The translations under genes and the position numbers were made by a program. 5,723 nt of DNA from an uncultured Opitutales bacterium. GTDB taxonomy: Bacteria; Verrucomicrobiota; Verrucomicrobiia; Opitutales; UBA9783. The notes below the pieces were generated by a model. It did not search any database, was not told the DNA's origin, and saw nothing but the letters and a program-made list of their open reading frames with translations. Location: assembly GCA_934700265.1 (NCBI GenBank), contig CAKUXH010000065.1:1-5723 (forward strand), given 5' to 3'. Shown piece by piece: positions 1-5,141 of this stretch (position 1 is its first letter; each line of letters opens with the position of its first letter).

Positions 1-321
1 TGTTGTTGTTACAACTGATACAAGAAAGATGTTTAATTTTTTATTCATTTATATTAAGTGCTTGTTTATAAGTTTTTCGTTTGTTTTATTTTGAGTTCAA
101 TTTTAAACTGAAAACTTGTCTTATTTTTCTTACTTATGCAAGTTTTTAATCATAAAAAAAGTTTGTTTTTGGTGAATTATATTAAAAATAAAAAATTGAT
201 TAAAAAATTAAATCAGATAAATAATGGAATATCTGAGGAAAGTTTGATTTAAATTGTATAAAAAGTAAAATAGATAATTAATAATTTTAAAGTTAACTTA
301 AAGAGCATGTATTCTACTTTA
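1..321. other. AT-rich intergenic region, no gene recognised
   Basis: This stretch is dominated by runs of A and T and has no open frame with a credible start, ribosome binding site and protein-like composition. Two frames are open from the left edge, ending at the TGA at 92-94 and at a TAA near 70; either could be the tail of a gene outside the window, but the short translations are low-complexity and hydrophobic and resemble nothing I recognise. The only structured element seen is the inverted repeat at 213-236, listed separately. No DnaA boxes, direct repeats or insertion-sequence ends were seen. Confidence 0.6.
196..236 (-). terminator. candidate intrinsic terminator of the tRNA transcript
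   Basis: Read on the minus strand, TCAGATA and TATCTGA (positions 236-230 and 219-213) form a perfect 7-bp stem around a 10-nt loop, followed by a T-rich tail containing TTTAATTTTTT. It lies about 85 nt downstream of the tRNA-Leu 3' end in the direction of transcription, as expected for the end of the tRNA-Ser/tRNA-Leu unit. The stem has only two G-C pairs, so it is weak as a factor-independent terminator. On the plus strand there is no T-tract after the stem, which favours the minus orientation. Confidence 0.3.
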
Positions 322-408
322 TGGTACCTGGAGAGGGGGTCGAACCCTCACTCTGGTGAAAGAACTGGATTTTGAGTCCAGCGCGTCTGCCAATTCCGCC
401 ATCCAGGC
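322..408 (-). tRNA. tRNA-Leu (anticodon CAA)
   Basis: The 87-nt minus-strand gene folds as a class II tRNA. The acceptor stem is GCCTGGA with TCCAGGT (one G-U pair at the first position), followed by discriminator A and an encoded CCA. The anticodon stem CTGGA/TCCAG encloses the loop CTCAAAA, giving anticodon CAA (372-374 on the plus strand), which reads UUG. The T arm is GAGGG-TTCGACC-CCCTC, and a 15-nt variable arm matches the leucine class. The discriminator A and GG-containing D loop are normal for tRNA-Leu. It lies 67 nt downstream of tRNA-Ser on the same strand and is probably cotranscribed with it. A separate promoter in that spacer is not clear. Confidence 0.97.
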
Positions 409-475
409 AAATATGTTTCTATATGAAAAAATTTTTTTAAATTATGCAAGCTTTTTTTTAATAAATTCAATAAAG

Positions 476-568
476 TGGCGGAGAGAGAGGGATTTGAACC
501 CTCGAAGCCCCTTTTGAGAGCTTACCTTCTTAGCAGGAAGGCGCTTTAGACCACTCAGCCATCTCTCC
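476..568 (-). tRNA. tRNA-Ser (anticodon GCU)
   Basis: The 93-nt minus-strand gene is a class II tRNA. Acceptor stem GGAGAGA pairs fully with TCTCTCC; the discriminator is G, as expected for serine, and CCA is encoded. The anticodon stem CCTTC/GAAGG encloses CTGCTAA, giving anticodon GCU (532-534 on the plus strand), which reads AGC and AGU. The variable arm is long, with an AAGC/GCTT stem extended by G-U and G-C pairs, a serine identity feature. The T arm is GAGGG-TTCAAAT-CCCTC. It is the first gene of a likely two-tRNA unit with tRNA-Leu. Confidence 0.97.
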
Positions 569-580
569 TAATATAAATTT

Positions 581-609
581 AGTAAAAATAAAAAGATGAA
601 TGATGTCAA
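581..609 (-). promoter_or_regulatory. candidate sigma-70-type promoter for the tRNA pair
   Basis: On the minus strand a perfect TTGACA (604-609) is followed after exactly 17 nt by TTTACT (581-586), which matches four of six positions of TATAAT. The -10 element ends 12 nt before the mature 5' end of tRNA-Ser, so the precursor would have only a very short leader. Position and spacing fit well; the -10 match is modest. Confidence 0.5.
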
Positions 610-740
610 TGCAGAACCTTTAAAATTTGCTTATAAAATAAATAATAAGTCATAAAAAGTACCTATTGGGTAGTAAAAAAATAATTAAAGAAAAAATTTT
701 CATCATTATAAAATTAATCCTTTTTTCAGCTTTACACGCT

Positions 741-746
741 GGGGGA
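741..746 (+). promoter_or_regulatory. ribosome binding site of the ArnT-like gene
   Basis: GGGGGA lies 11 nt upstream of the ATG at 758 and supports that start over the ATG at 770. Directly before it, CAGC (727-730) and GCTG (738-741) can form a 4-bp hairpin that touches the first G of the site. The ATG at 750 is only 3 nt from the site and opens a frame of seven codons, so it is not used as the gene start. Confidence 0.5.
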
Positions 747-757
747 ATTATGAAACT

Positions 758-2389
758 ATGCATTCATTTATGAAATTTTCTAAGATTGTTTGGGTTCTAT
801 TGATGGTTTTATTTTTTTTGAACATAGGAACGCGTCCCTTAGCGAATCCGGATGAAGGTCGTTATGCTGATATAGGATTAGAAATACTACAAACAGGGGA
901 CTGGATTGTGCCGCACTTAAATGGTTTGATTTATTTTGAAAAACCACCGTTGGCTTATTGGACAATAGCGTTAGGTGAATACATTTTTGGTACAAATTGT
1001 TTTGGTGCTCGTTTTTTTAATGCACTTTTTTCTCTTTTAACTTGTTTGTCATTATATTTTTTTTGTAAGCGTTTTTTATCTGTTCGTATTGGAATTTTTG
1101 CGGCTTTCATTTATGGTACCTCGGCTTTACCGTTTGGTATGAGCCAAATGTTAACATTGGATAACACATTAACATTTTTCTTAACAGCTATGTTGCTACT
1201 GTTTGTAAGTGGTTTTTTGGAAGAAGAGGCAAAAATATCACGAAAATTCTTCTTACTAGCTTACATTTTTATGGGATTAACAGTATTAACAAAGGGATTG
1301 ATAGGTATTGTTTTACCGTGTCTGATAGGATTTCCTTGGCTTATTTTTACAGGGTATATAAAGAAATTGCCTCAAGCGCATTTAATTAAAGGTATAGTTA
1401 TTGTTTTGTTGATAACTGCTCCATGGCATTTACTTGTTCAACAACGCTACAGTTGTTTTTTTAATTTTTATTTCTGGCATGAACATTTTGAGCGTTATTT
1501 AACCTCTGTTCATAATCGAAGTAAACCATTTTATTTTTTAATTAATTCATTCCTTTTGGGGCTTATTCCTTGGTTATTTTTCTTACCTCGTTCAATTTAC
1601 AGTGCATTTAGAAATACGAAATGTAAGCGTGAAAGGCACATTATTTTGTTTTCTTTGATGTGGAGTGGGTTGGTAGTAGCGTTTTTTGCAACTTCTCATT
1701 CACAATTGATTCCATATATTTTGCCTGCAATATCTGGTATAGTGATTGTACTTGCTTTAGGAATGTCGAAGGCAAATTTAAAAGAAGTACGTTGGGAATG
1801 TTTCCTTTGGGCAATTTTATTTTTTGTAGCCGCTTGCTTCATTCCTTTTGCATTGGTTAAAAAAGCTTTGGTTCCAGTTCCAAATGCATTGGTATTATTT
1901 GCTCAAGGTTTGTTGATGTTGGGATCTGGGCTAGCTTTGTCTTGCTTACGAAAATATACGGAAAAATCATTCTATATTTTATTAACAACAACGCTTGTTC
2001 TATATTTTGTATTGCCAATTTATTTGCCTTATTGTCAACGTTTGCGAGGCGATGGTGTAGGGTATTATCTTAAAAATAAGTCAACAAGTCCTGAAAATGT
2101 ATTTTGTGCTTTTGGTTATTTTAATGATTTACCATTTTATTTAAAGCATTATGTAGGAACGATTGATTGTATTCCAGAAGAACATACTTTGGGGTATAAA
2201 ACAGAACCTTGTGATTACTATAAGACTATGGAGGCATTTAAAAACGTTTGGAAACAGGATCGTGTTTGTTACGCGATTGTAAAAAAAGGGCAAGAAAATG
2301 CCTTTAAATCAAAAATGAGCGCCATGGTTCTTTTTCAAGTATACCAGGACGCTTTTTTCTCACTTTACTCCAACCGATCTGATGGATAG
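758..2389 (+). CDS. arnT: ArnT/PMT-family lipid A glycosyltransferase
   Basis: This 543-residue polytopic inner-membrane protein belongs to the ArnT branch of the PMT (GT83) superfamily, which transfers an amino sugar from undecaprenyl phosphate to lipid A on the periplasmic side. After a first membrane segment (about 8-24) comes the diagnostic periplasmic loop: PDEGRYAD (31-38, acidic pair D32/E33), GDWIVPHLNG (47-56) and YFEKPP (59-64). Further family marks are LDN (134-136), LTKG (177-180), and FWHEHFERY (239-247) with HNR (252-254). I count roughly 12-13 membrane segments to about residue 425, then a soluble C-terminal part (about 430-543). The length matches ArnT (about 550). In the SHSQLIPYILP segment (313-323), Q316 stands where relatives usually have Lys. 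The donor sugar is not determined: L-Ara4N and galactosamine transferases look alike at this level. An ArnC-like gene at 3391 probably makes its donor. Confidence 0.85.
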   Translation: MHSFMKFSKIVWVLLMVLFFLNIGTRPLANPDEGRYADIGLEILQTGDWIVPHLNGLIYFEKPPLAYWTIALGEYIFGTNCFGARFFNALFSLLTCLSLYFFCKRFLSVRIGIFAAFIYGTSALPFGMSQMLTLDNTLTFFLTAMLLLFVSGFLEEEAKISRKFFLLAYIFMGLTVLTKGLIGIVLPCLIGFPWLIFTGYIKKLPQAHLIKGIVIVLLITAPWHLLVQQRYSCFFNFYFWHEHFERYLTSVHNRSKPFYFLINSFLLGLIPWLFFLPRSIYSAFRNTKCKRERHIILFSLMWSGLVVAFFATSHSQLIPYILPAISGIVIVLALGMSKANLKEVRWECFLWAILFFVAACFIPFALVKKALVPVPNALVLFAQGLLMLGSGLALSCLRKYTEKSFYILLTTTLVLYFVLPIYLPYCQRLRGDGVGYYLKNKSTSPENVFCAFGYFNDLPFYLKHYVGTIDCIPEEHTLGYKTEPCDYYKTMEAFKNVWKQDRVCYAIVKKGQENAFKSKMSAMVLFQVYQDAFFSLYSNRSDG

Positions 2390-2424
2390 TTGAAAGTTGC
2401 CTACGAAAATTTACGAATCATAAG

Positions 2425-3267
2425 TTAATATATAATCGTGTTGCTGCCTTTTAACTCATTTATCCATAATTGTATGAACTCATTATAGTTAGTATCAGTT
2501 AGTGTTATAGTAGCGCTTTTTCCCTCAATACCCTCCAATAACAGTTCCGTTGTGTTTGGATCTGTAAATAATTGGGCGTTGCCTTTGAGATTTAGTGTTG
2601 TGATTGAAGTTGCTTGTTTTAAGTAATCTATAAAATCCTTTGTTAACTCATCGATGTTATTTTGCGATAAATTTAGTTCAAGGATAGCTGGATTTAGTTT
2701 GAGGAGGTTTTCGAAACACCTAGCTTTTAAATTGCATTTTTGTGCTGCAAGTTTTGTAAGTTTTTGTGTTACGAGTTTATTTAGAAGTTGAGAGCAAAAA
2801 TTGCTGTTATTTAGACTTATATCTATTTCTGTTAGCTCAGAACAAGTAGAAAGATAATCGATGAAATCATAGTCTGCAGAAAGATTATTGTTGCTGATAA
2901 TTAATTTTGTAAGAGATATTTTACTATTCGGATGTTCTTTTATAAGTAATGAACATCTTAATAGACATTTCGTTAAATATTTCAAATTCTTATCAGTAAG
3001 TGCACTATCTTTAGCAGTTAACTCTAGTTTTACATTTTTATTTTTACTAACAATAGTGTAAAGCGTATACACTGTTTTTTGCAGGTATGGATCATTTGTT
3101 ATTGAGAGTTGAACGATGTCATTGTCTGCTAATGAATTTAATTCCTGATTAATTTGATTAATGTTTGTATTAGCTTCTATATTGATAGTTTTCGTGCCAC
3201 TAAAGCAATTGTAGGTTGAAAAGCTGAGAGCTAGAATAAGAGATTTTTTTATAGTATTCATATACAT
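2425..3267 (-). CDS. secreted leucine-rich-repeat protein, function unknown
   Basis: The 280-residue product begins with a Sec-type signal peptide: a Lys pair (7-8), a hydrophobic core SLILALSFS (9-17), and small residues near 22-24. C21 is preceded by STYN, which is not a proper lipobox, so a lipoprotein is unlikely. From about residue 117 there are five clear LRR units with the LxxLxLxxNxL pattern, at 117-130, 145-156, 170-181, 195-206 and 222-234, spaced 25-27 residues apart, as in ribonuclease-inhibitor-type repeats. Degenerate earlier units may lie at 52-62 and 79-92. The protein is rich in Asn, Thr, Ser and Leu and has seven cysteines. ATG codons at 3267 and 3261 are both possible starts; neither has a good ribosome binding site. 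The gene runs against both neighbours. LRR proteins bind other proteins; a host-interaction or envelope role is possible but unproven. No known family is recognised beyond the repeats. Confidence 0.75.
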   Translation of the reverse strand: MYMNTIKKSLILALSFSTYNCFSGTKTINIEANTNINQINQELNSLADNDIVQLSITNDPYLQKTVYTLYTIVSKNKNVKLELTAKDSALTDKNLKYLTKCLLRCSLLIKEHPNSKISLTKLIISNNNLSADYDFIDYLSTCSELTEIDISLNNSNFCSQLLNKLVTQKLTKLAAQKCNLKARCFENLLKLNPAILELNLSQNNIDELTKDFIDYLKQATSITTLNLKGNAQLFTDPNTTELLLEGIEGKSATITLTDTNYNEFIQLWINELKGSNTIIY

Positions 3268-3339
3268 TGTAAGAGCATAAACTTTGCCAAAAAAATGAGG
3301 TGAGATAAATTAAATGATTTATTCAAAAATAATTTATGT

Positions 3340-3368
3340 TTGACACGTTTTAGAAAAATTTTGATTAT
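3340..3368 (+). promoter_or_regulatory. candidate promoter of the ArnC-like gene
   Basis: A perfect TTGACA (3340-3345) is followed after 17 nt by GATTAT (3363-3368), which matches four of six positions of TATAAT; TTATAA overlaps at 3365-3370. Transcription would begin near 3375, just upstream of the ATG at 3391. The TTG at 3340 that could be read as a longer start codon is part of this -35 box, which argues for the shorter protein. A weaker alternative is TTGCCA (3284-3289) with TAAATT (3306-3311), which would keep GGAG (3371-3374) within the mRNA. Confidence 0.4.
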
Positions 3369-3390
3369 AAGGAGTAAATTTGATTATATT

Positions 3391-4347
3391 ATGAGTATAG
3401 AACATCCAGAATTATCTGTTGTGGTTCCTGCCTATAATGAGGAGCCTAACATTGATGAATTGTGCTCACGTTTGGTAAAAGTTTTGGAGGATACACATCG
3501 TACATTTGAAATTGTAATTGTTAATGATGGTAGTAAGGATAATTCGTTACAAAAATTATTGGCGTGGTATCATAAGTATCCTAAATACTTCCGCATATTA
3601 GATTTTAATAGTAACTTTGGGCATCATAACGCTTTGTGGGCTGGTTTTGAACATGTTCGAGGCGATATTATTATTACAATGGATGCTGATTTACAGAATC
3701 CACCGGAAGAGTTGCCAAAGTTATTGGTTAAAATAGATGAAGGGTATGATTACGTTGGAAGCTATCGCTTAGGAAAACGGCAAGATGCTAAGTGGAGAGA
3801 TTGGGCTTCTAAGTTAGATAATAAGATACGTGGGAAAATTACCGATATTCATATGTCCGATCAAGGTTGTATGTTAAGGGCTTACAAACGTTCTATTATT
3901 GATGCCATCGTTCATTGTGGTGACTATACTGCTTTTATTCCTGCTTTGGCTTACAAATTTTCTTCGAAATATACAGAAATTGGTATGCGGCATGCACCTC
4001 GTTTTAAAGGAGAGACGAAATATGGTCTTTATTACTTGTTGCGTACACATTTTGATCTGATGACTGGTTTTTCCTTGGTCCCTTTACAATTGTTTACATT
4101 GTTTGGTTTCGGATTAGCTGGATTAAGCTTTTTACTTGTACTTTATATGTTAGGTCGTCGTATTTTTGTTGGCCCAGAGGCTGAAGGCGTATTTACGTTG
4201 TTCGCAATCCTTTTCTTTATGGTTAGTGTGGCCATTGTCGGAATCGGTTTGATTGGTGAGTACGTTGGTAGAACGTACCAAATTATTCAAAAAAGGCCTC
4301 GGTATATTTTAAAGAAAATATACGAAACGAAAGAAGATAAAAAATAA
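3391..4347 (+). CDS. arnC: ArnC-like undecaprenyl-phosphate glycosyltransferase (GT2)
   Basis: The 318-residue product closely follows ArnC (about 322 residues), which joins a formylated 4-amino-arabinose from UDP to undecaprenyl phosphate at the cytoplasmic face of the inner membrane. The GT2 domain has PAYNEE (13-18), VNDGSKDNS (44-52), and the metal-binding DAD in MDADLQNPPEE (97-107). ArnC-type marks include DQGCMLRAYKR (157-167) and GETKYGL (207-213). Two membrane segments (about 230-253 and 267-290) and the tail EYVGRTY..... KRPRY (290-305) complete the family plan. The frame stays open upstream to a TTG at 3340, but ATG 3391 gives the family-typical N-terminus and length. GGAG lies 16 nt upstream, which is far for a binding site. 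Related enzymes such as Francisella FlmF2 use hexosamine, so the sugar is uncertain; ArnC is the closest in pattern. It is probably the partner of the ArnT-like protein at 758. Confidence 0.85.
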   Translation: MSIEHPELSVVVPAYNEEPNIDELCSRLVKVLEDTHRTFEIVIVNDGSKDNSLQKLLAWYHKYPKYFRILDFNSNFGHHNALWAGFEHVRGDIIITMDADLQNPPEELPKLLVKIDEGYDYVGSYRLGKRQDAKWRDWASKLDNKIRGKITDIHMSDQGCMLRAYKRSIIDAIVHCGDYTAFIPALAYKFSSKYTEIGMRHAPRFKGETKYGLYYLLRTHFDLMTGFSLVPLQLFTLFGFGLAGLSFLLVLYMLGRRIFVGPEAEGVFTLFAILFFMVSVAIVGIGLIGEYVGRTYQIIQKRPRYILKKIYETKEDKK

Positions 4348-4358
4348 GATTGACCTAA

Positions 4359-4367
4359 TGGTAAAAT
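4359..4367 (+). promoter_or_regulatory. candidate extended -10 promoter of the rpmH operon
   Basis: TGGTAAAAT has the TGN extension followed by TAAAAT (five of six matches to TATAAT), and lies 21 nt before the rpmH ATG. There is no good -35 element at the standard distance; TTGACC at 4350-4355 is too close and would need another -10 (TTTTAT, 19-nt spacing). TAAAATTT (4362-4369) and AAATTTTA (4372-4379) form an all-A/T inverted repeat that overlaps the -10. Confidence 0.35.
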
Positions 4368-4388
4368 TTTCAAATTTTATATAGTATT

Positions 4389-4523
4389 ATGCAACCTACA
4401 TATTCACCATCAAAAATTAAAAAGATTAGAATGTGTGGTTTCTTCGCAAGAAAAGCCACCAAAGGAGGCCGTGCAGTCCTCGCAGCAAGACGTCGTAAGG
4501 GACGCAGAAAGTTGTGTGCGTAA
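4389..4523 (+). CDS. rpmH: 50S ribosomal protein bL34
   Basis: This 44-residue, strongly basic protein is bL34, a small part of the large ribosomal subunit that contacts 23S rRNA. It starts [14 protein letters not shown] and has the family core [19 protein letters not shown] (17-35) and a basic end RKGRRKLCA (36-44). The length is the normal 44. Departures from the usual sequence include C16 where His is common before GF, F19 where Arg is common, K22 where Met is common and C43 where Ser or Thr is common. There is no visible Shine-Dalgarno sequence; the leader is AT-only just before the ATG. It opens the rpmH-rnpA-yidD-yidC cluster, and its TAA is directly followed by the rnpA start. The opposite strand is also open here, but that frame is only a shadow. 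Confidence 0.96.
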   Translation: MQPTYSPSKIKKIRMCGFFARKATKGGRAVLAARRRKGRRKLCA

Positions 4524-4883
4524 TTGAGTGTAAAAAAAGAACAGCGGCTTAGCAAAAGTAATGACTTTCATCGTCTATATACGTCAGGCTTGCGGATTCG
4601 TTCTAAAGGATTAGTACTTTATGGTTCTAAAGCTTTGACCGATCGATGTCACATTGGAATTGTTGCTTCACGAAAAGTTGGAGGGGCAGTTCTCAGAAAC
4701 AAATTTAAGCGACGGGTACGTTGCCTTTTCCCTTTAATTTGTTCTTTTGCAAAAGAGCCTTATGATTTTGTAGTTATAGCAAGTCAACCATCAGTAGTCG
4801 TATGTGACTTTTTTTCATTGAAGGCTGTTTTGTTAGAAAATTTGAAGAAGTTGTTTTCTTTGGAGAATGTTAAGCATATTTAA
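4524..4883 (+). CDS. rnpA: ribonuclease P protein component
   Basis: The 119-residue product is the protein subunit of RNase P, which helps the catalytic RNA bind precursor tRNA and remove 5' leaders. It has the family layout: N-terminal RLSKSNDFHRLYTSG (8-22) with the conserved F15 and Y19, the strand IGIVASRKVGGAV (45-57), and the RNR signature RNKFKRRVR (58-66), then the YDFVVIA strand (80-86) and a C-terminal helix. The length is typical. The start is TTG immediately after the rpmH stop, with no spacer, so translation is probably coupled to rpmH; no ATG or GTG in this frame gives a better N-terminus. The last 17 nt overlap yidD in another frame. Confidence 0.95.
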   Translation: MSVKKEQRLSKSNDFHRLYTSGLRIRSKGLVLYGSKALTDRCHIGIVASRKVGGAVLRNKFKRRVRCLFPLICSFAKEPYDFVVIASQPSVVVCDFFSLKAVLLENLKKLFSLENVKHI

Positions 4884-5139
4884 GGTGAAATTTGAGCATT
4901 TTTGTACACTTGTTTTGTGTGCAAGTATTGTTTTTTATAAAAAGTTTATTTCTCCATTACAGTATACATTGCACGTTACATTTGGAATAGAATGTAAGTG
5001 TCGTTTTACACCAACTTGTTCAGATTATGCATTGCAATGTCTTTGTAAATATAAGCCAATGTTTGCATGTTGGTTAATTGTTAAACGTTTGTGTCGTTGC
5101 CATCCTTTTTGTAAAGGTGGGTACGATCCAGTACCTTGA
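4867..5139 (+). CDS. yidD: membrane protein insertion efficiency factor YidD
   Basis: The 90-residue protein belongs to the YidD family, an inner-membrane-associated factor encoded beside yidC that aids insertion of membrane proteins. Motifs: hydrophobic start with FYKKFISP (23-30), CRFTPTCSDYA (45-55), and the C-terminal RCHPFCKGGYDPVP (77-90). Between ISP and CRF there are 14 residues, several more than in enterobacterial YidD, a loop that I recall from verrucomicrobial homologues. It holds 11 cysteines (13, 18, 43, 45, 51, 58, 60, 68, 76, 78, 82), well above the few conserved ones. ATG 4867 overlaps rnpA by 17 nt; GGAG at 4862-4865 is too close to it, so GTG 4885, 1 nt after the rnpA stop, is an alternative start that loses six residues. 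Confidence 0.93.
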   Translation: MLSIFKVKFEHFCTLVLCASIVFYKKFISPLQYTLHVTFGIECKCRFTPTCSDYALQCLCKYKPMFACWLIVKRLCRCHPFCKGGYDPVP

Positions 5140-5141
5140 TC

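Noticed and set aside
2..94. 3' end of a plus-strand gene at the left edge
   Set aside because: The open frame is short, low-complexity and unrecognised; an alternative frame is open over much of the same stretch, so neither can be supported.
1..321. Replication origin next to the rpmH cluster
   Set aside because: The rpmH-rnpA cluster is often near oriC, but no DnaA-box cluster or dnaA gene is visible anywhere in the window.
409..475. Separate promoter or terminator in the tRNA spacer
   Set aside because: A TTGCAT/TATAGA pair has a 20-nt spacer, and the A-run/T-run repeat near 426-440 lacks any G-C pairs, so neither is convincing.
780..995. 71-codon minus-strand open frame
   Set aside because: It is entirely antisense to the conserved DEGRYA/GDW/FEKPP region of the ArnT-like gene.
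1660..1860. 66-codon plus-strand frame inside the ArnT-like gene
   Set aside because: It is a shifted reading of a membrane-segment coding region with no start signal; the main frame is intact across it.
2390..2424. Bidirectional terminator between the convergent ArnT-like and LRR genes
   Set aside because: The 35-nt gap shows no stem with G-C pairs and no T-tract in either direction.
3340..3390. N-terminal extension of the ArnC-like protein from TTG 3340
   Set aside because: The TTG lies inside a perfect -35 box, and the added 17 residues (basic, then hydrophobic) have no counterpart in ArnC; ATG 3391 gives the family-typical start.
4370..4555. 61-codon minus-strand open frame across rpmH
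   Set aside because: It lies opposite the clear bL34 gene and its composition (Arg/Ala/Phe-rich) is the antisense of that gene.
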